DNA of 10,519 nt from Limisphaerales bacterium (GTDB lineage Bacteria > Verrucomicrobiota > Verrucomicrobiia > Limisphaerales > UBA8199), in contig JANXQE010000040.1 in NCBI GenBank assembly GCA_025356925.1, forward strand, positions 1 through 10,519, read 5' to 3'. How positions within the stretch are numbered: the stretch's first letter is position 1; each line of letters begins with the position of its first letter. The translations under genes were made by a program, and so were the position numbers. Below the pieces are notes generated by a model. The model saw only the letters and a program-made list of their open reading frames with translations. It was not told where the DNA came from and ran no database searches. Positions 1-6,145 of this stretch are shown piece by piece.

Positions 1-197
1 AGCAGGGTCGATTTGCCGCACCCGGACGGGCCAAAGAAAATCACAAATTCACCTTCCCGGATTTCGAGATTGACCGGCTCCAACGCGGCCACGGCCTGCG
101 TCCCGTCCGAATAGGTCTTCGAGACCCTGGTCAATTTCAGTTTGACCGTGGGCGCCACAACGCCCGGCGCTGGCGAATTGGATTTAGTGTCCTCCAT
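1..197 (-). CDS. ABC transporter ATP-binding protein, sulfonate/taurine/nitrate type (partial, N-terminal 65 residues)
   Basis: This is the ATPase subunit of an ABC importer; it sits on the cytoplasmic face of the membrane and powers uptake. Only the first 65 codons are in the window; the gene runs off the left edge. The start is the ATG at 195-197, 5 bp after the stop codon of the substrate-binding protein, so the two are almost certainly one operon. Visible motifs are the A-loop aromatic (Tyr29 in KTYSDG), the strand and turn LEIREGEF (residues 44-51), and a complete Walker A, GPSGCGKSTL (residues 56-65). The first 17 residues are a Pro/Ala-rich extension before the ABC fold. The Walker D, signature and Q-loop regions are outside the window, so the subfamily (SsuB, TauB or NrtD-like) is assigned mainly from the neighbour. 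Confidence 0.93.
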   Translation of the reverse strand, partial: MEDTKSNSPAPGVVAPTVKLKLTRVSKTYSDGTQAVAALEPVNLEIREGEFVIFFGPSGCGKSTL

Positions 198-202
198 GAC
201 CT

Positions 203-1252
203 CTAGGGTGTCGGCCCTTCGACTGCCGGCAAGTTCTTTTCCCTCAATAGGTCTTTCAGGATGGTTAGGGCATAGATCCCGGCGAGGACGGGCTCATTCC
301 GGATAAACCCGATGCGGTGGGACGCTCCGGCTGATTGCTTCAACGACGCGCACATCGGGTCCCAGGTGAACTCGACCCGGGTCATGGCTTTTTGGATTAC
401 CGCGGCCTGGAGCGCCTTCCCCGTTTCCTTGCGGAGTTGCTCGTTCAACACGGCGGCGGCAGCCGTTTTGTCCGAATTGATTCGCTCTGTAACTTCGACC
501 AGCGCGGCAATCAATTTCCTCATTGTCGCCTGGTTGTCGGCCAGAAACGTCCGGTCCACCACCAAGTGCGTCGTCACGTACTTTCCGCCGGGCCAGAGCG
601 ATTTTTCCTCCAAAAAGACCTCACCACCGCCTTCCTCCTCGAGCCGGGCCAACCACGGTTCCACCGTCCAGGCACCGTCAATCTGCTTCTTCTTGAAAAG
701 GGTGAGTTGGTCCGGGTTGGACAATGGCACGAGCGACACATTGCCTCCCCGCTCGCGTAACCGATAGCCCTTGTCCGCCAACCAAACGCGCGCGGCGACA
801 TCCTGCGTATTGCCCAACTGCGGCGTCGCGATCGTTTTGCCGTCAAAATCCTTCTCGGTATGGATGCCCGAGTCCTTTCGCACCACCAGTCCCGCGCCAC
901 CACTGGCGCTGCCGGCCACGATGACGAATTTCTCGCCCCGGGATTTGATATAGCCGTTGATCGTCGGACTGGGACCGACGAATGTCGCGTCCACGGCATT
1001 GGCAAAAAGGGACTCGATGGCCGTGGGACCGGCGTTGAAAGACGTCCACTTGATCCGCACGCCAATTTTTTGCTCGAACTCTCCTGTCGCCCGCGCATAA
1101 AGAGCCTGCGCGTGTGTGATGTTCGGAAAATAACCCAGCCTAAGTTCCCTGGCCTCGGGTTGGGCAGCAGGGGCGTGCTCAATCCGCACGAACGCCAGAA
1201 GCAGAGCCAATCGGCTCGGCAGCATCGTCGGCCATGAGGGCTTTCCTGACAT
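203..1252 (-). CDS. ABC transporter substrate-binding protein, SsuA/TauA/NrtA-like (NMT1/THI5 superfamily)
   Basis: Periplasmic solute-binding protein of 349 residues, the usual size for this family, that delivers a small anion (aliphatic sulfonate, taurine or a related compound) to the importer. A secretion signal fits residues 10-30 (basic MLPSR, hydrophobic LALLLAF, AAQ near the cleavage site). No lipobox cysteine is seen, so it is probably soluble in the periplasm. Family-type segments are LRLGYFPNITHAQAL (37-51), the GPTAIESLF...DATFVGPSP block (75-97), DGKTIATPQLGNTQDVA (137-153) and IDGAWTVEPW (191-200). The annotated ATG at 1252 has no clear Shine-Dalgarno; the ATG at 1225 (Met10) lies directly before the signal peptide and is a good alternative start. 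The ATPase gene follows 5 bp downstream. The substrate cannot be read from the sequence; a thiamine-precursor (ThiY-like) role is less likely because no TPP riboswitch motif is visible upstream. Confidence 0.92.
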   Translation of the reverse strand: MSGKPSWPTMLPSRLALLLAFVRIEHAPAAQPEARELRLGYFPNITHAQALYARATGEFEQKIGVRIKWTSFNAGPTAIESLFANAVDATFVGPSPTINGYIKSRGEKFVIVAGSASGGAGLVVRKDSGIHTEKDFDGKTIATPQLGNTQDVAARVWLADKGYRLRERGGNVSLVPLSNPDQLTLFKKKQIDGAWTVEPWLARLEEEGGGEVFLEEKSLWPGGKYVTTHLVVDRTFLADNQATMRKLIAALVEVTERINSDKTAAAAVLNEQLRKETGKALQAAVIQKAMTRVEFTWDPMCASLKQSAGASHRIGFIRNEPVLAGIYALTILKDLLREKNLPAVEGPTP

Positions 1253-1299
1253 CTAGTTCAAGGCTAAGTCCAAGTTAATCGCATGTTTTCCTGGCTGAC

Positions 1300-1334
1300 G
1301 CAACCTCGCGCGTGGCCGGGTCCCCGGAGGTCGC
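1300..1334 (-). promoter_or_regulatory. Imperfect hairpin in the leader of the ABC importer operon
   Basis: GCAACCTC at 1300-1307 can pair with GAGGTCGC at 1327-1334 (8 bp with one wobble), enclosing a second GC-rich inverted repeat CCGGG/CCCGG at 1316-1327 that competes for one base. It lies about 50-80 bp upstream of the substrate-binding protein start, read on the minus strand. There is no T-tract after it, and it does not match a riboswitch class I recognise. It could be an attenuator, a transcript-stabilising stem or chance in GC-rich DNA. Confidence 0.28.
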
Positions 1335-1443
1335 GATCTTCAGCCTTGATCGGCCAGGTTTTTGGCGTGACCGTCTAGTCATCCTTTCAACCTAACGCGA
1401 CCATTTTCAACAACCCCGGATCCCCAACCTCCTCTGGCATTTT

Positions 1444-1721
1444 GACAGATTTGCTGGCCAGCTGAAGTTGCAGCCGGGTCAAGTGGCGGCCACGGCTCGC
1501 CTGTTTGCCGAGGGGCTACCGTCACCGAAATCGATCTTCCCCGCAAACGGATCGCCCTCTCGATGAAGACAAATCCTGAGGTCGGCCCGACTGCGAGCGA
1601 CCAGACTGCACGCGGATCACAGGGTCCGGCCAGCCCTCGTCCACCCGCAAAGCCAGCCGGACCCAAGCCTCTGGATTGGTTTACGGACGCTCTGGATAAA
1701 GCCAATGAACGTTCGAAGTAG
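1444..1721 (+). pseudogene. Decayed 3' end of a tex-like gene (S1 domain C-terminus and tail)
   Basis: This is the only plus-strand coding signal in the window. The frame ending at TAG 1719-1721 encodes VTEIDLPRKRIALSMKTNPE (about 1521-1580), matching the last strands of the S1 RNA-binding domain of the transcription accessory protein Tex, followed by a Pro/Gly/Ala-rich linker and PKPLDWFTDALDKANERSK, a typical tail for Tex of this bacterial group. Just upstream the match continues in another frame with DRFAGQLKLQPGQVAATARL (about 1444-1503), resembling the DRFV...VKPGD segment, so there is a frame change near 1500-1520. Nothing upstream resembles the rest of this roughly 750-residue protein. 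I infer a truncated, frameshifted remnant of a lost or moved gene. An isolated 52-residue ORF (ATG 1563) remains but is probably not functional. The family assignment is from memory of conserved motifs. Confidence 0.6.
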
Positions 1722-1723
1722 GA

Positions 1724-1744
1724 TTCGGCCTTCGGCCTTCGGGT
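1724..1744. repeat. 7-bp tandem repeat (TTCGGCC, 2 perfect copies plus a partial third)
   Basis: TTCGGCC occurs at 1724-1730 and 1731-1737, followed by TTCGGGT at 1738-1744. It fills the gap between the converging ends of the tex remnant (stop at 1721) and the DUF2339 gene (stop at 1749). GGCC-TTC-GGCC can form a 4-bp stem with a triloop on either strand, but there is no U-tract, so it is not a convincing terminator. Confidence 0.6.
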
Positions 1745-1748
1745 TTGG

Positions 1749-4700
1749 TTAGAGCCATTCTCTGATCTTTTCCTCGTACTTGCTGTAAACGAACCCGAGC
1801 ACCAGGAGCACGATCCCCAGGGCCATGAAGCTGAGGATGCGATCAACCGTTCCGAGCTTCCACACGTCGAACACCACCACTCGGCCCACAGCGCACGCCA
1901 GGACGCCTAGCCCGAGCCAGCGGTACATGCGCTCGCGCAAAACCAGGCCGGCCGTGAACAAGGCCAAAGCCAGGAGCGACCAACTGGCAGTGAGATAGAA
2001 ACCGTTGCCCATTTCCAAGACCCAACGCGAGACGAACAGCCAGAGACTCAAGCCCCCGATCAGTATCGCGGCGCTGTGAATTCTCGGGTCGAGCGGATAT
2101 CGCTCCGTAAAGCGAAGTGCGCCTTGCCGCTGGGCCAGTAAGACGATAATCGCGATCAGGTTTGGAAAATAGGCGGTGGGCGCCTCGATCAGCGGCAGCC
2201 AAAACAGGGCCAGGGCTGTCGCGGTAAAGGCGGCGCTGAACAGGAGCGCTTCCTGGCTGCGTCGCAACCCGGCGAACAGAAAGATGCAAAGGCCGATTGC
2301 GGCCAGGAGCCAGATGCGTTCCCGAGCGGGCACATAATCGCAAACCCAGATAATCGACAGGAGCAAGGCGATCCAACGATACATCATCGCAATCTGGAGC
2401 AGGGGCTCGCGGACGCGCGAATCGGCGGCGGGCCGGCCCTGAAACCACCGCATGGTTCCGAACGAGAGCAGGCCCAAGGCCGCGATGGGCGCCAATGGAA
2501 AGCCCCACGGCGGCCTCGCTTGCCAGAGCTGCAAACCGAATTGGGCCACGGCGACCGCCAGGAACAGTTGCGCCACGGCAGCAACGAACCAGGCACGTGT
2601 AGCCACGCCGTAAACGGTCAACCCAACGGCCAACAAGCTGGTGGTGATCAGCCAAGTTGGGGCGTTCTCCTTCGGAGCAAGCCAGAGATACACCACCAAA
2701 TTAATCGCAACCGCATAAAGCGCCGGCCAGAGCATCCGACCGTCGGCTGCTGGCTGGATAATACTCTGCCGCGGCCACCAATGACTCAGAACCAGACTCA
2801 GGCCGATCAACAATGCCGGATTCCACCAGGGCAGCGTGGGCGCCTGCTCAACCCAGTTCAAGAACCAGGCCGCTTGTGCCAGGAGCATGAGCACTTGACT
2901 GAACACGGTCACCTCATGAACGCGCAAGGCGTAGATCGAAAAGCTCAGCACCAGGGCTTCCACGGCAAGGATCACGGGAAACATGTCCCGGGGCGTGTTG
3001 TCCCAAGTCGACACGAGCCAGATGATGAACGCCAAAACCGCGAAATACGAGGGCTGGAGCCGCAGAACGAGGGTGGTTCCCTTTTTCGCGCTGTCCGTGC
3101 CGTCAGCGAGGTGGCGATGGGTCAGATAGGTGTTTGCCATCATTAATGCGCCGAGCCCAACGCCGAGCCAAAGGCCGGGCGTGTCGAACTGCTTAAGCCC
3201 ATCCATCCCCCAGCCAACCCCGAGCGCTGCCGCGATGTAGGCGCCGACAAGTAGTACCAGGTTCTTTCGCTGTTGGCCCATGATAAGCAAAAGCACGCTC
3301 TCCGTGGCCAAAATTAGGGCGAGCTGGAGTCCGGCAAATCTCGAGATGAACCCCACCGTGACCAAGAGCAGTCCCTGGGTCAGGTAAGCATTGGCGGCGA
3401 GCGGTTCTTCGGCCAGCAGACGCCTGGCCGCCACGGCCAATCCGAGCAGAACCGCGCCGTAAATGAGCGAGAATCTCCAGAATCCGCCGTGCTGCACCTG
3501 CACCATCGTCAACACGAAAAGACTGAAAAAAGCTCCATTGTTCAGGGTCAGAAAGCTGGCGCGATTCGGGCCGGAGAATTTGTGGTCTCGCGACAGAAAA
3601 ACGGCGCTGGTGAAGACCAGCCAATAAAGCATGAGGAAACAGGTTCCCAACCATAGCCCTTCCTCCGGTGACGCCCAGTGCCAGTTGTTGCCGTCAAAGA
3701 ATCTCCAGAAGGCATAAGCAGCGTACGTAGCCGCCAGGCTCCCGAACGACAGCGCCGCCCACCGGTTGCGCACGAGGAAGACAACGGCCGTGACGCTGAG
3801 CACCAGGTTGGACCACAGCGTGAAGGATCCCACGCGCGTGATGATCGAGGTGTAATACGCCAGGCCCACGGCGAACAAAGCCAGCACCTCGGATTTTTTG
3901 CGCTCCGCCGCCCAGATCATGAAACCGGCGCAAGCCAGGAGCAACAGCCCGTCGAGCGCCGCGCTGTGGATGATTTGCAGCGGTTCAAGGTGATGCGCGG
4001 CGAAAGTGGTAAAATACAGAGCTGCCAACCCGCCCGCGAACAGGACCTGGGCGTAATTTCTCAGTGTGGGTTTAACGGCTTTTCGTTGCCACCACCAGCC
4101 CCCCAGAAGCAAAAGACCACTCGCAAAATAGAGCAGAAAAACCTTTCCTGCTGGCCCCAGCCTGCTGACGTAATTCTGATAAGCGAGGTTTCCGAAGAAT
4201 ACCAGGCCGGTCAGCACCATCACCACACCAATGCGGACCAGCCAAAACCTGCCCAGCCGCATCTCCAACGAATCGCCTTGCGCTGTGTTCGTTGACCCGC
4301 GCAGCAGCGGTGGCGGCGTGGATATGAGCGGCGGTTCCATCGGGCGATTGCGCGGTTCCTGGCCAGGCTCAGCCTGAAGTTTTAACGAGGAGACGGCCAT
4401 TGATGGCGATGCTCCACCTGGAGTTGGCGCCTGTGCACTGAACGCTTCGGTGACTTCAGCCGCTGGTTTCAATTGGGTCTGCGGCGTGGGTTCGCTGACC
4501 GATCGAGTGGCAAGCGCTCGGGCGATCAAGGGTAGCACGGGTGACGGTGCCAATTGAGGCGAAAGGATTGTCGGGGGCGCCACTGGCGTTTCGGTCGCTG
4601 CGGCTGGAGCCGGCGTCGGGTTGGGCGCCAGCGCTTGGGCCGGGAGCCGGACCTCCTGCGGCGTGGCCTGGGTGACTCGCCGCTCGAATGCGCTGAGTTG

Positions 4701-4784
4701 GAGGGACAGCAACCTCAACTCTCGCTCAAGCCGTGCCTGCTGTTCTCTGAGCCGAGCCAATTCTGTTCGCTCTGGTGCGTTCAT
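1749..4784 (-). CDS. DUF2339 family polytopic membrane protein
   Basis: A 1011-residue inner-membrane protein of unknown function belonging to the DUF2339 (predicted membrane protein) family, whose members are generally of this size. Residues 5-42 form a charged heptad-like coiled coil (ELARLREQQARLERELRLL). Residues 43-170 are a Pro/Ala/Thr-rich, low-complexity linker. From residue 181 (WLVRIGVVMVLTGLVFFGNL) to the end there are roughly two dozen or more hydrophobic helices with short loops. The C-terminus VWKLGTVDRILSFMALGIVL is the conserved DUF2339 ending, followed by a short charged tail. The ATG at 4784 is chosen because the coiled coil begins right after it; only a weak purine stretch precedes it. 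It stands alone between intergenic regions and gives no operon clue. A transport or envelope role is sometimes suggested for such proteins, but nothing here supports a specific one. Confidence 0.92.
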   Translation of the reverse strand: MNAPERTELARLREQQARLERELRLLSLQLSAFERRVTQATPQEVRLPAQALAPNPTPAPAAATETPVAPPTILSPQLAPSPVLPLIARALATRSVSEPTPQTQLKPAAEVTEAFSAQAPTPGGASPSMAVSSLKLQAEPGQEPRNRPMEPPLISTPPPLLRGSTNTAQGDSLEMRLGRFWLVRIGVVMVLTGLVFFGNLAYQNYVSRLGPAGKVFLLYFASGLLLLGGWWWQRKAVKPTLRNYAQVLFAGGLAALYFTTFAAHHLEPLQIIHSAALDGLLLLACAGFMIWAAERKKSEVLALFAVGLAYYTSIITRVGSFTLWSNLVLSVTAVVFLVRNRWAALSFGSLAATYAAYAFWRFFDGNNWHWASPEEGLWLGTCFLMLYWLVFTSAVFLSRDHKFSGPNRASFLTLNNGAFFSLFVLTMVQVQHGGFWRFSLIYGAVLLGLAVAARRLLAEEPLAANAYLTQGLLLVTVGFISRFAGLQLALILATESVLLLIMGQQRKNLVLLVGAYIAAALGVGWGMDGLKQFDTPGLWLGVGLGALMMANTYLTHRHLADGTDSAKKGTTLVLRLQPSYFAVLAFIIWLVSTWDNTPRDMFPVILAVEALVLSFSIYALRVHEVTVFSQVLMLLAQAAWFLNWVEQAPTLPWWNPALLIGLSLVLSHWWPRQSIIQPAADGRMLWPALYAVAINLVVYLWLAPKENAPTWLITTSLLAVGLTVYGVATRAWFVAAVAQLFLAVAVAQFGLQLWQARPPWGFPLAPIAALGLLSFGTMRWFQGRPAADSRVREPLLQIAMMYRWIALLLSIIWVCDYVPARERIWLLAAIGLCIFLFAGLRRSQEALLFSAAFTATALALFWLPLIEAPTAYFPNLIAIIVLLAQRQGALRFTERYPLDPRIHSAAILIGGLSLWLFVSRWVLEMGNGFYLTASWSLLALALFTAGLVLRERMYRWLGLGVLACAVGRVVVFDVWKLGTVDRILSFMALGIVLLVLGFVYSKYEEKIREWL

Positions 4785-4870
4785 GTTCGTCGTGCTTTAA
4801 GCCGCGAAGCGAGGGCTCCGCGCAGATTAACTACCCGGGCCGATCCCTCTACCTGGTGGCCGTGAACCAA

Positions 4871-5134
4871 TCACAAACCGCAAAAGCCTGCCCCCAACGG
4901 CGCCGCCTCGCCTATCGTCCCTCCGCAGTCCCGCCCGAAACGAAACACTTTGCTGAACAACGCCAAGCCTAATATTAGTGCGAGCAATAGAATAGCTAAA
5001 ACACGCACTGCGGACGTGGGGCGCCGATTTCTGCTCGACTTAGGTTGCTCTCCGCGGGGGAACGAGGATCTGTTCCGGACCAACCGGCAACGCCCTCCAG
5101 AGGCCGGAGCTCCGAGCAAAGGTCTGGCTTTCAT
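4871..5134 (-). CDS. Possible small single-pass membrane protein (hypothetical)
   Basis: I do not recognise this 87-residue ORF. It starts at ATG 5134 (a GTG two codons earlier is also possible). The first half is strongly basic (many Arg/Lys, with Pro and Ser), then comes one clear hydrophobic helix, VRVLAILLLALILGLALF, then a short tail with two cysteines (RDCGG and FCGL). The positive-inside rule would place the N-terminus in the cytoplasm. An alternative GTG start just before the helix would give a protein of about 45 residues. It lies in a 500-bp region otherwise empty of genes, on the same strand as its neighbours. There is no clear ribosome binding site, and the basic half may be noncoding translation of GC-rich DNA, so support is weak. 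Confidence 0.3.
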   Translation of the reverse strand: MKARPLLGAPASGGRCRLVRNRSSFPRGEQPKSSRNRRPTSAVRVLAILLLALILGLALFSKVFRFGRDCGGTIGEAAPLGAGFCGL

Positions 5135-5189
5135 GACCACAAGATACCCCCCGGTTTGAAGAAAGCGTTAATCGATAAAACGAGCTCGG

Positions 5190-5208
5190 CTATCGGTTTA
5201 AACGATAG
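5190..5208. repeat. Near-perfect 19-bp palindrome in an AT-richer intergenic patch
   Basis: CTATCG at 5190-5195 and CGATAG at 5203-5208 flank GTTTAAA, giving a 6-bp perfect inverted repeat around an AT-rich centre that itself contains TTTAAA. It lies in the gap between the possible small ORF and the toxin gene, in a patch (about 5160-5225) visibly richer in A and T than its surroundings. It could be a protein-binding site or a weak stem; no run of T follows directly on either strand. Confidence 0.45.
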
Positions 5209-5256
5209 ATTTCCGGCATTTTGGTCACGATTCCTCGTGGTCTGGGTCTCTCCGCA

Positions 5257-5273
5257 GGGTCGGTGTGCGACCC
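5257..5273 (-). terminator. Hairpin just downstream of the toxin gene, possible terminator without U-tract
   Basis: GGGTCG at 5257-5262 and CGACCC at 5268-5273 form a perfect 6-bp GC-rich stem with a 5-base loop. Read on the minus strand it lies 12 bp after the end of the vapC stop codon, where an operon terminator is expected. The following bases are TGCGGAG, not a T-run, so it may only stabilise the 3' end or terminate inefficiently. Confidence 0.35.
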
Positions 5274-5285
5274 CGTCAGGTCATG

Positions 5286-5690
5286 CTATCCAGGTGTCAG
5301 GATTTCAATGTCCGGCGCCACGTGCTGAAAGTGTGACGGATTACGCGTTATGATCTGGACGGCCTTATTGCGACGGGCGAATGTCGCATGCAGGGAATCA
5401 TAAATTCCCCCGCCCATGACGCCTCGGCTGCGCGCCTCCCGAATCGCCGTTTCGTAGTCCGCCAAGGTCAATGCCTCCACCACGACCGAATCCCGCAGAC
5501 TCAAAGTCAACTCGGTCGCAGCGTCTGTCGGCAGCTTGTAAAAGCCGGTGAGCGTGGCGAACGTTTCCGCAATGGCGTGGGCGTTGGTGAACGGCCGCGG
5601 AGAATCTTCGAGCGCCGCAAGACAGACCACGTGCTCAGGGTGCGACTTCAAGACCGCCCCGACCATAATCCCAGTATCCAGGAAGGTCAT
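5286..5690 (-). CDS. vapC: VapC-type PIN domain ribonuclease toxin
   Basis: A 134-residue PIN-domain protein, the usual length for VapC toxins, which are metal-dependent endoribonucleases that cleave RNA (often tRNA or rRNA) when freed from their antitoxin. The expected acidic active-site residues are visible: Asp5 (FLDTG), Glu42 (AIAETF), Asp98 (IYDSLHA), and the polar residue of the last motif is Asn117 (ITRNPSHF). The commonly seen Asn after LDT is Gly here (DTG). The ATG at 5690 overlaps the antitoxin stop codon as ATGA, the classic arrangement for coupled translation of a toxin-antitoxin operon. A hairpin 12 bp past its stop may mark the operon end. All key residues are intact, so the toxin is probably active. 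The RNA target cannot be predicted. Confidence 0.9.
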   Translation of the reverse strand: MTFLDTGIMVGAVLKSHPEHVVCLAALEDSPRPFTNAHAIAETFATLTGFYKLPTDAATELTLSLRDSVVVEALTLADYETAIREARSRGVMGGGIYDSLHATFARRNKAVQIITRNPSHFQHVAPDIEILTPG

Positions 5691-5935
5691 CGGGTGTAGT
5701 GACGTGATTGCTCAACGGCCTCCTCAATCGGGGTGGTTGGGACAGCACCCGTCCAGACCTTGAGTTTGCCGCGCGTGATGATGCGGCCAGCAGCGTTGGG
5801 CTCCATTTCCAAAACGATGCGTCCTGGCGTTGCGGATACCAAAAGCTTTTGCCTTCGAGGAATCCCGGCTGCGCGCCGCAGTTCCCGCGAAAGCACGATT
5901 CGATTGGAGGCGTCCAGTTGGATTGTCGTTTTCAT
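5687..5935 (-). CDS. vapB: AbrB/SpoVT-fold antitoxin (VapB-type)
   Basis: An 82-residue antitoxin partner of the PIN toxin. Residues 3-48 (TTIQLDASNRIVLSRELRRAAGI then KLLVSATPGRIVLEM) form a swapped-hairpin AbrB/MazE-like DNA-binding domain, and the acidic/polar C-terminal tail (EEAVEQSRHYTR) would be the segment that docks on the toxin. In such modules the antitoxin neutralises the toxin and, alone or in complex, represses its own promoter. The ATG at 5935 lies in the last of three 11-bp tandem repeats and has no Shine-Dalgarno; two other ATG triplets precede it in the other repeat copies. The stop overlaps the toxin start by 4 bp. A FitA or MazE label would be possible, but the AbrB fold next to a PIN toxin fits VapB best. 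Confidence 0.88.
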   Translation of the reverse strand: MKTTIQLDASNRIVLSRELRRAAGIPRRQKLLVSATPGRIVLEMEPNAAGRIITRGKLKVWTGAVPTTPIEEAVEQSRHYTR

Positions 5936-5964
5936 GGCATTATCATGGCGTGGTCATGGCGTGT
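5932..5964. repeat. Three 11-bp tandem repeats at the antitoxin start, candidate operator
   Basis: The heptamer TCATGGC recurs at 5932-5938, 5943-5949 and 5954-5960, exactly 11 bp apart; the full units are TCATGGCATTA, TCATGGCGTGG and TCATGGCGTGT. The spacing of about one helical turn puts the three copies on one DNA face, as expected for cooperative binding of a repressor such as the AbrB-fold antitoxin. On the minus strand each copy contains an ATG, and the last is the antitoxin start. The repeats are directly visible; their role as an operator is inferred. Confidence 0.6.
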
Positions 5965-6004
5965 TTTCAAGCTCCCAAATACCGACTCATGTTTCAGATT
6001 CTGG

Positions 6005-6030
6005 ACCACGAATCACGCGAGACACGAAAC
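6005..6030. repeat. Short ACCACGAATCAC/GACACGAAA-type degenerate repeat fragment
   Basis: ACCACGAATCAC followed by GCGAGACACGAAA resembles the CACGAAT-type degenerate tandem sequences that I recall in intergenic DNA of Verrucomicrobiota and some other phyla. Here there are at most two to three degenerate units. It lies between the dehydrogenase-like gene and the toxin-antitoxin pair. Its significance is unclear. Confidence 0.25.
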
Positions 6031-6145
6031 CAACTCGCCGCCGGGCCGGGTGAGGTCCGAACAAGCTTAGGATTAAAGGGAGCGTTTGGGGGGTGTGGTA
6101 ATCGGGGACCGGGAGGGCACAGGGCTGGGTGCAGCGGGAGGCGGA

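Noticed and set aside
1253..1443. A TPP or SAM riboswitch upstream of the importer operon
   Set aside because: The conserved TPP sequence CTGAGA and the rest of that motif are absent, and the conserved SAM-I core is not seen either.
1379..1846. Minus-strand frame of 155 codons between the importer and the DUF2339 gene
   Set aside because: It starts inside the DUF2339 gene in another frame and reads antisense through the tex tail remnant, whose plus-strand translation is recognisable; no motif is seen in the minus-strand product.
1843..2655. Minus-strand frame of 270 codons overlapping the DUF2339 gene
   Set aside because: Its translation is Arg/Gly/Pro-rich without hydrophobic or domain pattern, while the overlapping frame encodes regular membrane helices and the conserved DUF2339 ending.
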